Source: an uncultured Christensenella sp. (GTDB lineage Bacteria; Bacillota; Clostridia; Christensenellales; Borkfalkiaceae). From it: 64,000 nt of DNA. Where the stretch lies: positions 1-64,000 of the forward strand of contig CAJTQF010000005.1 in the NCBI GenBank assembly GCA_910578565.1. Reading direction: 5' to 3'. This document shows positions 16,832-25,431 of the stretch, one piece after another. The notes beneath the pieces were generated by a model, which ran no database searches, was not told the origin of the DNA, and saw only the letters and a list, made by a program, of their open reading frames with translations. The stretch's first letter is position 1. Each line of letters begins with the position of its first letter. The translations under genes were made by a program, and so were the position numbers.

Positions 16832-17669
16832 AGACGTAACTTTCGGACAGTATTATCCCGTTAAATCTTTCGCGCACAAATCCGACCCGAGAATTAAGTT
16901 GCTGGCGTTAATCGCTTATATCGTCGCCTTGTTTCTGGCAAAAAATTTTTACGGTATGGCTCTGTGCCTGCTGGTTCTTATCGTAAGCATAGCCGCGTCG
17001 CGCGTGCCGCCGTTAAGGGTTATGCGTTCGGTGAAAGGCATACTTATTCTTTTGGCGTTTACGGCTGTTTTGAACCTGTTTTTCCACGGCGGCGAGCATT
17101 TGCTCGTTCACTGGAAATTCATTAAAATTTACCGCGAAGGTATAATATTTACCGTATTCCTTGTATTAAGACTGTTCTTTCTCGTAATGGGTTCGGCGTT
17201 GTTAACGCTTACGACTACGCCCGTAGAGCTTACCGACGGAATAGAAAGTTTGCTTACGCCGTTAAAATGGATACGTTTCCCCGTACATGAACTCGCTCTC
17301 ATAATGTCAATCGCTTTGAGGTTTATACCTACGCTCATAGACGAAACAAACAGAATTATTTCGGCGCAAAAAGCAAGGGGAGCGGACTTTGAAAGCGGAA
17401 ATATTTTCAAGCGCATTAAGGCGATAATACCCATTCTGATACCACTTTTGATAAGCGCGTTCAGGCGCGCGGAAGAGCTGGGCGACGCTATGGACGCACG
17501 CTGTTATTCGGGCTCTAAAAACAGAACCAAGTATAAAAAACTAAAACTCGGCTGGCGCGACGTAATCATATTTTTCCTGTATGCGGCAATGGTGACGGGC
17601 GTTGTGCTTTTCAATATTTACGCCGCCGATATATGCCCGCAAATTTACGAGTTTATAAAGGTAAGCTGA
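16824..17669 (+). CDS. ecfT: ECF transporter transmembrane subunit
   Basis: EcfT is the membrane scaffold that couples the ATPases to exchangeable S components. The 281-residue protein has about five to six hydrophobic segments (for example near residues 30-60, 70-90, 105-130 and 255-275) and the two coupling-helix signatures in the form AQKARGADFE and RRAEELGDAMDARC. It begins 8 bases inside the EcfA fusion and ends one base into truA (TGATG), so the three genes form one translationally coupled unit, a standard Firmicutes order. Confidence 0.95.
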   Translation: MLKDVTFGQYYPVKSFAHKSDPRIKLLALIAYIVALFLAKNFYGMALCLLVLIVSIAASRVPPLRVMRSVKGILILLAFTAVLNLFFHGGEHLLVHWKFIKIYREGIIFTVFLVLRLFFLVMGSALLTLTTTPVELTDGIESLLTPLKWIRFPVHELALIMSIALRFIPTLIDETNRIISAQKARGADFESGNIFKRIKAIIPILIPLLISAFRRAEELGDAMDARCYSGSKNRTKYKKLKLGWRDVIIFFLYAAMVTGVVLFNIYAADICPQIYEFIKVS

Positions 17670-18427
17670 TGAAATACGCATTGCTTATTGCCTACGACGG
17701 TACGGAATACGGCGGCTGGCAGATACAAAAAAACGCCGTAACCGTGCAGGAAAAAATCACTTGCGCACTTGAACAGGTATTGGGCTTTAAAGTCAGCGTA
17801 ACCGCAAGCGGCAGGACGGACAGCGGCGTGCATGCTGCGGCGCAGGTATGCCATTTTACCGCAGACTGCTCAGTTCCGCCCGAAAGAATAGCGGACGCGG
17901 TCAACGTGTATCTTCCAGACGATATAAGGGTTTTGCAGTCGGCGCAAGCTCCCGAAGATTTTGACGCCGTAAACAGCGCAAAGAGAAAAACTTACTGCTA
18001 TCGCGTTTATCTTTCAAAGCGTAACAACCCTTTAAAGGACAGGTACGCCGTAAATATAAAGCACGCTGTAAATTTTGAAAAACTTGTTTACGCCGCTAAA
18101 ATGTTTGAAGGCGAATACGATTTTAAAGCATACTGTGCGGCTGGTTCGCAGGTTAAAACAACGGTCAGAACAATCTATTCGGTTGAAGTAAAAACAAGAG
18201 AGTTCCGCGGCAGTACGGACGTTGAAATTTATGTGACCGGCAACGGTTTTTTGTACAATATGGTCCGCACTCTTGCGGGAACTATGCTGGACTTTGCGGC
18301 AGGCAGGCTTGAAGAGCGCGATATAATAAATTCGCTTGAAAAAGGCGACAGAAACTCTGTCGGAAAGACAATGCCGCCGCAGGGGCTCACTCTGGAAAAC
18401 GTAGACTACGGAATTAAACTTTTTTAA
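17669..18427 (+). CDS. truA: tRNA pseudouridine(38-40) synthase
   Basis: TruA converts uridines 38-40 of tRNA anticodon stems to pseudouridine. The catalytic Asp lies in ASGRTDSGVHA near residue 52, and the family motif NGFLYNMVRTLAGTM is present near residue 190. The ATG at 17669 overlaps the ecfT stop by one base and matches the family N-terminus; an upstream in-frame extension to 17633 overlaps ecfT and has no family match. Length from this start is 252 residues, typical. Its place after ecfT is conserved in Firmicutes and has no known functional link. Confidence 0.96.
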   Translation: MKYALLIAYDGTEYGGWQIQKNAVTVQEKITCALEQVLGFKVSVTASGRTDSGVHAAAQVCHFTADCSVPPERIADAVNVYLPDDIRVLQSAQAPEDFDAVNSAKRKTYCYRVYLSKRNNPLKDRYAVNIKHAVNFEKLVYAAKMFEGEYDFKAYCAAGSQVKTTVRTIYSVEVKTREFRGSTDVEIYVTGNGFLYNMVRTLAGTMLDFAAGRLEERDIINSLEKGDRNSVGKTMPPQGLTLENVDYGIKLF

Positions 18428-18487
18428 TTTATTTTACAGTTTTTTCACATATCGGTTTTATTTTTAACATTTAGCGATAATATAATT

Positions 18488-18561
18488 TAAGGCAGGCACA
18501 GATAACCGCAAAGCGGTGAAACGCGCCGCAGCCGTATTGTCGCTTTCGGCAGGTGGAGATT
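18488..18561 (+). promoter_or_regulatory. Possible structured leader of the membrane-protein gene
   Basis: A TATAAT at 18481-18486, with a poor -35, would start a roughly 70-base leader. It contains a 5-bp hairpin (ACCGC 18505-18509 with GCGGT 18513-18517) and a possible GCCG/CGGC stem that ends next to the AGGTGGAG ribosome binding site. Short blocks (CACAG, AACC, ACGC, AGCC) recall cyclic-di-GMP type I aptamers but the match is too partial to call. Confidence 0.25.
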
Positions 18562-19437
18562 ATGGATTTTTTCAAATACGCAGACTTTGCGGAAAACTTT
18601 GTTGGCACAAACAACTTCTGGCTTATTTATCTTGTGGGCGGTCTGTGTTTTTTAATCGTTTTTATATTTCAGGCGGTTGCGCTTTTTACCATTGCAACCA
18701 ATGCGGGATATAAACACAAGTGGATGGCGTTTATTCCTTTTTTCAATACTTATTATATAGGCGTGTGCGCGCAGAAAAATAAGTGTTTCAACGCTATAAG
18801 CGCAAAGACCGTGGGTATAATTACCGCCGTTTTCGAGTTTGTTCTCGTAGCGGCTTACATTGTTTATCACGTTGCCTATTCGCTTGTCGACGAGTATCTT
18901 TACTTTGAAGAAGTAACTACTATTTTCGGTACGGGCAAAGTTTACTATCTCGGCGACGTGCCTGCAAATCTTTCTTGGGCGGCTTGGTGTTACAACCATC
19001 TGGATACCGTTCTCGGCATTGTGGAACTTTTATATCTGCTTGTAAACATCAGTCTTCTGATATGTTTCTTCCAGACCTACGCAAGCCGCAGATACGTGCT
19101 GTTTGCGATAACCAGCATAATATTCCCCGTAAGCGGAATTTTGTTCTTTATCGTTCGCAACAACAAGGGTATTAACTACCGCGACTATATCCGCGGCGAG
19201 CAGGCAAGGCAGTACAAAATGTATCAGCAGTATCAGCAGTATTACAATCAGCAACAACAGAATTTTGACAGAAATCCCTACGAAAGCAGCCCGTATGAAA
19301 AAAATCCTTACGAAGGGAATTCAGGCGGCAATCCTTCGCAAAGGCAAACCCCTCCGGACGACCCGTTCGGCGGATTGGGTTCCGACGGCGGAAACGGCGG
19401 AAGTTCGGGAACGCCGTTCGACGATTTCAATAACTGA
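18562..19437 (+). CDS. Unknown multi-pass membrane protein with Gln/Tyr and Gly/Asn/Pro tail
   Basis: I do not recognise a specific family. The protein (291 residues from the ATG that follows AGGTGGAG) has about four to five hydrophobic segments over residues 15-205, including YKHKWMAFIPFFNTYYIG, a pattern seen in small polytopic proteins of unknown function. After residue 210 it becomes a low-complexity tail: first Gln/Tyr-rich, then repeated NPYE/SPYE units, then Gly/Ser/Pro/Asp-rich to the end. Such tails are common in proteins that tether or scaffold, but no function follows from that. It is monocistronic, between a weak promoter and a strong terminator. Confidence 0.7.
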   Translation: MDFFKYADFAENFVGTNNFWLIYLVGGLCFLIVFIFQAVALFTIATNAGYKHKWMAFIPFFNTYYIGVCAQKNKCFNAISAKTVGIITAVFEFVLVAAYIVYHVAYSLVDEYLYFEEVTTIFGTGKVYYLGDVPANLSWAAWCYNHLDTVLGIVELLYLLVNISLLICFFQTYASRRYVLFAITSIIFPVSGILFFIVRNNKGINYRDYIRGEQARQYKMYQQYQQYYNQQQQNFDRNPYESSPYEKNPYEGNSGGNPSQRQTPPDDPFGGLGSDGGNGGSSGTPFDDFNN

Positions 19438-19442
19438 TTTAA

Positions 19443-19466
19443 AGCGCGGAGCTTCCGCGCTTTTTT
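19443..19466 (+). terminator. Intrinsic terminator
   Basis: An 8-bp stem (AGCGCGGA 19443-19450 with TCCGCGCT 19454-19461) is followed by TTTTT. It ends the membrane-protein transcript just before the mnmE promoter. Confidence 0.9.
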
Positions 19467-19467
19467 G

Positions 19468-19496
19468 TTGCATACCGGTTCGGAATGTGTTATACT
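19468..19496 (+). promoter_or_regulatory. Sigma-A promoter of mnmE-holA
   Basis: TTGCAT (19468-19473) and TATACT (19491-19496) are spaced by 17 bases. The roughly 38-base leader has no clear Shine-Dalgarno sequence before the mnmE ATG. Confidence 0.7.
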
Positions 19497-19540
19497 CAAA
19501 CCGTGAGCATGGCTTATAAATTTTTAAAATACGGTGTTTT

Positions 19541-20851
19541 ATGACTGACGTAATTTCCGCAATTTCAACGGCGGCAGGCACTGGCGGCGTTGCGATAATA
19601 AGGCTTAGCGGCGAAGGTTCGCTTGGTATAGCTGCAAATATGTTTACGCCGTCGGTTAATATCAAAGCGGAAAAGTTTATCCCGAATACTATGTACACGG
19701 GGACGATACAGGGCGACGGCTTTACCGACTTCGGAATGTGCGTCTATTTCAAAGCGCCCAGATCGTTTACGGGCGAAGACGTGGTTGAGTTTCACTGTCA
19801 CGGCGGAGTGCAGATAGCGCGCGGTATACTTGCAAAAACTATTTATTTGGGCGCACGCGCGGCGGAAAAAGGCGAATTTACAAAGCGCGCATTTTTAAAC
19901 GGCAAACTTTCGCTTTCGTCGGCGGAAGGTATGATAGATATGATAAACGCCGAAAGTCTTGCGGCGCTTCGCGCCGGCAGTATGCTTTACGGCGAAAAAC
20001 TGAATAAAGAAATAAAAGAGCTGCAAAGTTCGTTACAGGACGTGCTTGCGGAAATAGCCGCCGATATAGATTATCCCGAAGAAGATTTGGACGGTCTCAA
20101 CGAAAGTTCTATAAAGGCTTCGATTGGACAGGTTGCGCTTCGGCTTGAAAAACTGGCTTCTTCGTATTCCTGCGGTAAAAAAATAAAGGACGGCGTAACC
20201 GTTGCAATATGCGGCAAGCCGAATACCGGCAAAAGTTCGCTTTTAAACGCGTTGTTGGGTTACGATAAAGCAATCGTTTCAGACGAAGCGGGGACCACGC
20301 GCGACGCGGTGGAAGGCGAGCTGAAAATAGACGGAGTAAAATTCAATCTGGTGGATACGGCGGGCATACGTGAAAGCGCGGGCAGCGTTGAAAGCATAGG
20401 CATAGAACGCGCGAAAAAGATTTTTCAGACCGCCGATATAATTCTTTCCGTAAGCGACGGCGGCGGCGAAGCGGACGTGCAGGGAGCAAGCGGAAAAGTT
20501 ATTAAAATATTCAACAAGTGCGACAAAAACAAGCCCTGCGGGGATTACGATCTGGCGGTTTCCGCAAAGACGGGACAGGGACTTGAAAACCTTAAAAAAC
20601 TTTTGTCCGAAAATTCCGTGGGAGAGCTGTCGCTTGATAAAGCGTACATCATAGAGCAAAGGCACTACGCCGCGCTTATGAAAGCCGTCCAAAGTTTAAA
20701 AAGCGCGATAAGCGGCTGCGGTACGTTCACCGTCGACGTGCTTGCGATAGACTTAAAAGAAGCGTGGGACGCTTTGGGCGAAATTACGGGCGAAACCGCA
20801 AACGAACAGATTATAAACACAGTATTCGAAAAATTCTGCGTGGGCAAATAA
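19541..20851 (+). CDS. mnmE: tRNA modification GTPase MnmE
   Basis: MnmE, with MnmG, installs cmnm5 or nm5 groups at the wobble uridine (U34) of several tRNAs. The 436-residue protein has the N-terminal tetrahydrofolate-binding domain with EDVVEFHCHGG, a GTPase domain (GKPNTGKSS for G1, DEAGTTRD for G2, DTAGIRE for G3, NKCD for G4) and the C-terminal catalytic motif CVGK. Length is slightly short of the usual 450-460. MnmG and the rnpA-yidC-jag genes that often lie beside it in Firmicutes are absent here; instead holA follows by 18 bases. Confidence 0.97.
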   Translation: MTDVISAISTAAGTGGVAIIRLSGEGSLGIAANMFTPSVNIKAEKFIPNTMYTGTIQGDGFTDFGMCVYFKAPRSFTGEDVVEFHCHGGVQIARGILAKTIYLGARAAEKGEFTKRAFLNGKLSLSSAEGMIDMINAESLAALRAGSMLYGEKLNKEIKELQSSLQDVLAEIAADIDYPEEDLDGLNESSIKASIGQVALRLEKLASSYSCGKKIKDGVTVAICGKPNTGKSSLLNALLGYDKAIVSDEAGTTRDAVEGELKIDGVKFNLVDTAGIRESAGSVESIGIERAKKIFQTADIILSVSDGGGEADVQGASGKVIKIFNKCDKNKPCGDYDLAVSAKTGQGLENLKKLLSENSVGELSLDKAYIIEQRHYAALMKAVQSLKSAISGCGTFTVDVLAIDLKEAWDALGEITGETANEQIINTVFEKFCVGK

Positions 20852-20869
20852 CACGCTGTTTGGAAAATT

Positions 20870-21844
20870 ATGAAATTCACAGAACTTAAAAACGATATAG
20901 CCGCAGGCGCAAGAAGTATTTATCTTTTGGAAGGCGACGACGCATATTTCAGAATGAAGGGCGAAGAGCTTATTAAGTCAGCTTTTTTACAGATGCCGGA
21001 ACTCAACTTTTCAACTCTCGACGGCGAGAGTTTAAAGGGGGCGCGTCTTTCCGATCTTACGTCCGCAGTTCAGGCTGTGCCGTTTATGTCGGAAAAGCGT
21101 GTGGTAAAAGTTGCGTCGCTTTATCCGACGGAAAGCGAGTACGACAGTTATCTTAAAAAAGTATTTGACAATTTCCCTGCCGATTCCATTCTGATAATTG
21201 TAAATTCAGAGAGTAAAAAGGGCGTTGATTTAAAGCGCAAGGGGAGTATAACGTACATTGACTGCAACCGTTCAGATGAAGAAAACGTTGCCAAGTGGGC
21301 TTATCTTACTTTCAGGCGCGCGGGTATTTCCGCTCCGGTCGATTTGTGTAACCTTATTGCCCAATACTGTCTGTGCAATATGTCGCGCGTCGCGCTCGAA
21401 GTTGAAAAATTGATAGATTACAAAAAAGAAGGCGCTCTCACCCGCGAAGAAGTGGACGAACTTGTTTTTAAAGACGCGGATTACCGCATTTACGAAATGA
21501 CGAACGCCGTGGCGCGCCGCGATTTTTCAAAATTCATTATTATAGAAAACGAGCTTTGTCGCAAAGACGGCGACGAGGCGCCGCTTCTTTCGGGGCTTTT
21601 TTCGTATTTCAAAAATCTGCTTACAATTTACTCTTCGCGGCAGTCGGACGCGGAGCTTGCCAAACTTCTGAAAATGAAAGAGTACGGCGTAAAAAAGAGC
21701 CGCGAACAGGCTCAGGCGATAGGCGGTGAAAAACTTAAAGATTACGTTACGGCAGTGTACGACGCGATATCGAAGTTAAAGGGCGGACTGACTCTTCCGA
21801 AAAACGCCCTGCAAACGGTAAATAATAAATTATTTTTCGATTAA
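20870..21844 (+). CDS. holA: DNA polymerase III delta subunit
   Basis: HolA opens the sliding clamp as part of the clamp loader. The 324-residue protein matches the family in length and layout: an N-terminal AAA+-like domain starting IYLLEGDDAYF near residue 20 with no functional Walker A, as expected for delta, a middle segment FMSEKRVVKV, and an all-helical C-terminal domain (for example NAVARRDFSKF). It lies 18 bases after mnmE, so they are probably co-transcribed, and a strong terminator follows. Confidence 0.92.
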   Translation: MKFTELKNDIAAGARSIYLLEGDDAYFRMKGEELIKSAFLQMPELNFSTLDGESLKGARLSDLTSAVQAVPFMSEKRVVKVASLYPTESEYDSYLKKVFDNFPADSILIIVNSESKKGVDLKRKGSITYIDCNRSDEENVAKWAYLTFRRAGISAPVDLCNLIAQYCLCNMSRVALEVEKLIDYKKEGALTREEVDELVFKDADYRIYEMTNAVARRDFSKFIIIENELCRKDGDEAPLLSGLFSYFKNLLTIYSSRQSDAELAKLLKMKEYGVKKSREQAQAIGGEKLKDYVTAVYDAISKLKGGLTLPKNALQTVNNKLFFD

Positions 21845-21848
21845 GCTG

Positions 21849-21880
21849 AAATAAAGCGGTTCAAACGCTTTATTTTTTTT
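21849..21880 (+). terminator. Intrinsic terminator after holA
   Basis: A 10-bp stem (21849-21858 with 21866-21875) is followed by an uninterrupted T run to 21880. A TATAAT box for cdaA follows at 21892-21897, without a convincing -35. Confidence 0.9.
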
Positions 21881-21942
21881 ATTTTTAAATATATAATAGT
21901 TAATAGTAATCGGATTAAAGCATTTTCAGGAGTTGCCGCACC

Positions 21943-22764
21943 ATGAAACGTTGGGAAGAAATTAAACATATTATATCTATTAATTTCGGAAGTGAGTTCG
22001 GCGACAGGGTTTTTACCTACATTTTGCAGCTTGTTTTGTATTGCGCCCTTTACTATCTGATGTTTAAAGTTCTTAAAAACAACAAGGGCACACGCTTTAT
22101 TCCCGTAATTGTATTTTTCATTATTCTCACCGGCGTTGCGTTCGCTTTCTCATACAATATAGATTCAACTTTCTTGGTAATAGTAGTCGCAATGATTGCG
22201 CTGATAGTTTTCACTATGTACCACACCGAAATCAAGCGTTCTTTGCTGAATTCGGGTTCGAAGAGGGGGAAAGTTACAAATTTAACGCTCAGCGGTATCG
22301 ACGGGGTTATAGACGAAATTATCCGTGCCGTACAGAATATGTCGAAAAACGACGTGGGCGCGCTTATAGTCCTTTCGGAAAACAACCTGCCCGAAGGCAT
22401 AGTGGAAAGCGGCACCGTGATAAACGCGGACATAACCGCGCAGATGATTGAAGCGGTGTTTTATCCCAAAGCGCCTTTGCACGACGGCGCGCTTATAATC
22501 GAAGGCGTAAAACTTTTTGCCGCAGGTTGCTTTTTGCCCATTCTTGAAAACGAAAACCTTCCCAAAGAAATGGGCAGCCGTCACCGCGCCGCGCTTGGCG
22601 TAACCACCGTGGCGAGCGTTATAGCGATAGTCGTTTCGGAAGAAACGGGCATAATTTCAATCGTCAAAAACGGCAACGTGAAAAAATATGCCGACGCAAC
22701 CGATTTGAAGAATGCGTTGAGCGAATATTACTGGTCTGAAATTTCGGCGGAGGGCAAAAGATGA
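21943..22764 (+). CDS. cdaA: Diadenylate cyclase CdaA
   Basis: CdaA condenses two ATP into c-di-AMP, the essential second messenger that controls potassium and osmolyte transport in Firmicutes. The 273-residue protein has three N-terminal membrane helices (about residues 25-95) and a DisA_N domain with the catalytic motifs LHDGALI and GSRHRAALG. AGGAG precedes the ATG. The stop overlaps the next ATG by 4 bases. In most Firmicutes that next gene is cdaR, whose YbbR domains regulate CdaA; here only a 39-codon remnant-like ORF follows. Confidence 0.97.
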   Translation: MKRWEEIKHIISINFGSEFGDRVFTYILQLVLYCALYYLMFKVLKNNKGTRFIPVIVFFIILTGVAFAFSYNIDSTFLVIVVAMIALIVFTMYHTEIKRSLLNSGSKRGKVTNLTLSGIDGVIDEIIRAVQNMSKNDVGALIVLSENNLPEGIVESGTVINADITAQMIEAVFYPKAPLHDGALIIEGVKLFAAGCFLPILENENLPKEMGSRHRAALGVTTVASVIAIVVSEETGIISIVKNGNVKKYADATDLKNALSEYYWSEISAEGKR

Positions 22765-22880
22765 AAAAATTTAAAAAATTTTTAAAAGATTTTTTTACTA
22801 CCAATATAGGTTTAAAATTTCTTGCTCTCGGTCTTGCCGCGGTCACGGTATTTCTTGCCAACATTGTTGACAAAATCTGA
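22761..22880 (+). CDS. Minimal CdaR-like membrane anchor (39 residues)
   Basis: This small ORF starts in the ATGA overlap with cdaA. It encodes a Lys-rich start (MKKFKKFLKDFF), then one hydrophobic helix containing NIGLKFLALGLAAV, and stops. The NxGLKxLAL pattern and the position match the N-terminal anchor of CdaR, the partner of CdaA, but the extracytoplasmic YbbR domains (usually several, a few hundred residues) are missing. The DUF1015 gene starts 10 bases after the stop, so there is no room for a frameshifted remainder. It could be a working mini-subunit or a decayed cdaR. Confidence 0.7.
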   Translation: MKKFKKFLKDFFTTNIGLKFLALGLAAVTVFLANIVDKI

Positions 22881-22889
22881 TATAACAGT

Positions 22890-24062
22890 ATGCAAACAAT
22901 AACAGTACCCCAAATACTTTTACCTGATACGGACGATTTTTCCGCTTGGGCGGTAAACGCCTGCGACCAGTTTACTTCCGACGAAAATTACTGGAAGCAG
23001 CTCGAAAGTCGGGTGAGCGGCAAACTCAGCGCTCTCAACCTGATATTTCCGGAAATCTATTTAAAAGACAATCCTTCCGCGCGTATAGCCAAAATTAACG
23101 CGGCTATGCGTGAATACCTTGACGGCGGCGTATTCCGCACCGTTCAAGGTCTTATTCTTGTTGAGCGTACAACAGTGAATTCCAGTACTCGCACGGGCAT
23201 AGTTCTTGCTATAGACCTTGAAGACTATTCCTATGAAAAAGGCGCAAAAACGCCCGTACGGTCGACTGAAGCAACGATTACGGAGCGCATACCGCCGCGC
23301 GTTGAAATACGAAAAAACGCGCCAATCGAACTTCCGCACGCAATGCTTTTATACGACGACAAATGCGGCACCGTTTTAAAAAGTGTGGAGCGCGGTCGGG
23401 TTTTGTACGACTTCGACCTTAATATGGACGGCGGTCACGTAAAGGGGACTCTGATACGGAATTCCGAAGAAGTTATAAAAAATCTTTATGCACTGAAAGG
23501 TGAAAGCGGAATGCTTTTTGCCGTAGGCGACGGAAATCATTCGCTTGCAACGGCAAAGACCTGTTGGGAAAATATAAAATCCGCTTTGCCGCAGGAGCAG
23601 CGGCAAAACCACCCCGCGCGGTTTGCTCTTTGCGAAGTCGTAAATATTTTCGACCCCGCGCTGAAATTCGAACCCATTCACCGTTACGTAAAAACAGAGC
23701 GTGTTGAAGAGTTTGAAAAGGGGTTAAAACCCGAAGGCGGCGGCACGGCATATATTGTAAAAAAGGGCAACGTTTCTAAGATGTGTTTTAATAGCAATAT
23801 TCCTGACGGCATAAGAATGCTTGACGACTATATTTCTGGGTTTATAAAAGAACACGGCGGCGAAACTGATTACATTCACGGCGTTGAAGAGTTGAAAGAA
23901 ATTACAAAATCGGGCGGAATAGGCATAGCTTTGCCAGCAATAAGTAAGGACGATTTTTTCAGTCTTATTATAAAGGGCGGCAATCTTCCGCGCAAAACTT
24001 TTTCAATGGGCGAAGGCAACGAAAAGCGTTACTATATAGAAGCTAAAAAGATTATATTATAA
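22890..24062 (+). CDS. DUF1015 family protein
   Basis: The 390-residue protein matches the DUF1015 family by its length and its central motif GDGNHSLATAK near residue 213, together with ITERIPPR and a C-terminal FSMGEGNEKRYY. The family has no established biochemical role that I can state; members often lie near amino acid metabolism genes such as serA or aminotransferases. Here it lies between the c-di-AMP genes and aspartate kinase, 21 bases before the latter, and is probably co-transcribed with both. No clear ribosome binding site precedes the ATG. Confidence 0.85.
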   Translation: MQTITVPQILLPDTDDFSAWAVNACDQFTSDENYWKQLESRVSGKLSALNLIFPEIYLKDNPSARIAKINAAMREYLDGGVFRTVQGLILVERTTVNSSTRTGIVLAIDLEDYSYEKGAKTPVRSTEATITERIPPRVEIRKNAPIELPHAMLLYDDKCGTVLKSVERGRVLYDFDLNMDGGHVKGTLIRNSEEVIKNLYALKGESGMLFAVGDGNHSLATAKTCWENIKSALPQEQRQNHPARFALCEVVNIFDPALKFEPIHRYVKTERVEEFEKGLKPEGGGTAYIVKKGNVSKMCFNSNIPDGIRMLDDYISGFIKEHGGETDYIHGVEELKEITKSGGIGIALPAISKDDFFSLIIKGGNLPRKTFSMGEGNEKRYYIEAKKIIL

Positions 24063-24083
24063 TATATAATACGGTAAGAGAAT

Positions 24084-25403
24084 ATGGCAGTTAAGGTTTG
24101 CAAGTTCGGCGGCACGTCCATGGCGGACGGCAATATTATAAACGGCGTTAAAAAAATAATCGAAAGCGACGCAGAGCGCCGCTATATTGTCGTATCCGCG
24201 CCCGGCAAAAGATTTTCGGGCGATATCAAGGTTACCGACCTTTTGTATTCGTGCTATGACGAACTTAAAGCCACAGGCTCGTGTGAAAAGGCTTTTGCGC
24301 CCGTTTGCACGCGTTTCCGCGGAATCGTAAAAGAGCTGGGGCTTGAAATCAATATAGACCAGATTTTAGAACTCACGCGCAGGCGTATTGAAAAAGAGCG
24401 CAGCCGTGATTTCACCGCTTCCCGCGGCGAGTATCTTTCCGCACGCATAATGGCGGAAGTTTTGGGCGCAAAATTTATTGATACAGAAGAAGTTATATTC
24501 TTTGACAAGAACGGTCTTTTTGACGATGAGAAAACATATAAAGCCGTATCTGCGGCGGCGGCAGGCGAAAAACTTGCCGTGTTCCCCGGTTTTTACGGCA
24601 GGGGAGCGAACGGCAAAGTTAAAACTTTTTCGCGCGGCGGTTCGGATATTACGGGCGCAGTAGTGGCGCGCGCATTGAGTGCGACTCTCTATGAAAACTG
24701 GACGGACGTTTCGGGTTTCCTTGCGTGCGATCCCGCTCTCGTAGACAGCCCCAAGCGCATAAAAATGCTGTCGTATAAAGAACTGCGTGAATTGAGTTAT
24801 ATGGGCGCGAACGTTCTTCACGCCGACTCTATTTTTCCCGTAAGAAAAGCGAATATTCCCATTCAGATTAAAAACACGTTCCGTCCGCAGGATGACGGCA
24901 CTTCAATTGTTCCCAGCAATATTTACCGTCCTTGCGGCAACGTGGTGACCGGTATTTCCGGCAAAAAGAATTTCACGGTTATATTTATAGAAAAGTCGCT
25001 TATGAACTCCGAAGTGGGTTTTATGCGCAAAGTGCTGACCGTGGTAGAGCAGGAAGGCGTGCCGGTTGAACACGTTCCTTCGGGCATAGATACAATGTCG
25101 CTGGTTGTCGCAACCGAAGCGTTGGACGGAAAGCTGGAAAAAATTATAGAAGGTATAAAACGCGCCGTGCAACCCGATACTGTAAGAGTAATTGAAAATA
25201 TTGCTCTCATTTCAACAGTCGGTCACGGAATGTCTTCGTCCGTCGGTACTTCCGCAAGGCTGTTCAATGCGATTGCCGCCGCGGGAATTAATATAAAAAT
25301 GATTGACCAGGGTTCAAGCGAGCTTAACATAATGGTCGGAGTTGCAAACGACGATTACGAACGTTGCATAAAAGCGATTTATTGCGAATTTTTCGCACAC
25401 TAA
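24084..25403 (+). CDS. lysC: Aspartate kinase
   Basis: The enzyme phosphorylates aspartate, the first step towards lysine, threonine, methionine and diaminopimelate for spore peptidoglycan. The 439-residue protein opens with VCKFGGTSMADG, has the aspartate-binding FSRGGSDITGA near residue 190, and ends with two ACT domains (near residues 300-439), which usually mediate feedback inhibition. Its sequence resembles the monofunctional class. It may also supply aspartate semialdehyde, through Asd, to the carboxyspermidine dehydrogenase at 6633. It is preceded by the DUF1015 gene and followed by a tiny membrane-protein gene. Confidence 0.95.
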   Translation: MAVKVCKFGGTSMADGNIINGVKKIIESDAERRYIVVSAPGKRFSGDIKVTDLLYSCYDELKATGSCEKAFAPVCTRFRGIVKELGLEINIDQILELTRRRIEKERSRDFTASRGEYLSARIMAEVLGAKFIDTEEVIFFDKNGLFDDEKTYKAVSAAAAGEKLAVFPGFYGRGANGKVKTFSRGGSDITGAVVARALSATLYENWTDVSGFLACDPALVDSPKRIKMLSYKELRELSYMGANVLHADSIFPVRKANIPIQIKNTFRPQDDGTSIVPSNIYRPCGNVVTGISGKKNFTVIFIEKSLMNSEVGFMRKVLTVVEQEGVPVEHVPSGIDTMSLVVATEALDGKLEKIIEGIKRAVQPDTVRVIENIALISTVGHGMSSSVGTSARLFNAIAAAGINIKMIDQGSSELNIMVGVANDDYERCIKAIYCEFFAH

Positions 25404-25431
25404 TTTGCGGTAGAATACATAGGAGAAAGTT

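Noticed and set aside
18488..18561. Cyclic-di-GMP type I or NiCo riboswitch
   Set aside because: Only short blocks match each consensus; essential junction and receptor parts are missing. I list it only as an unclassified leader.
22866..22892. TTGACA and TATAAC near the end of the mini-CdaR ORF as a promoter for the DUF1015 gene
   Set aside because: The spacing is only 8 bases, far from the 17 seen for all other promoters in this window.
22761..22900. Full cdaR broken by a frameshift
   Set aside because: The DUF1015 gene starts 10 bases after the stop and its sequence is unrelated to YbbR domains, so no hidden remainder exists.
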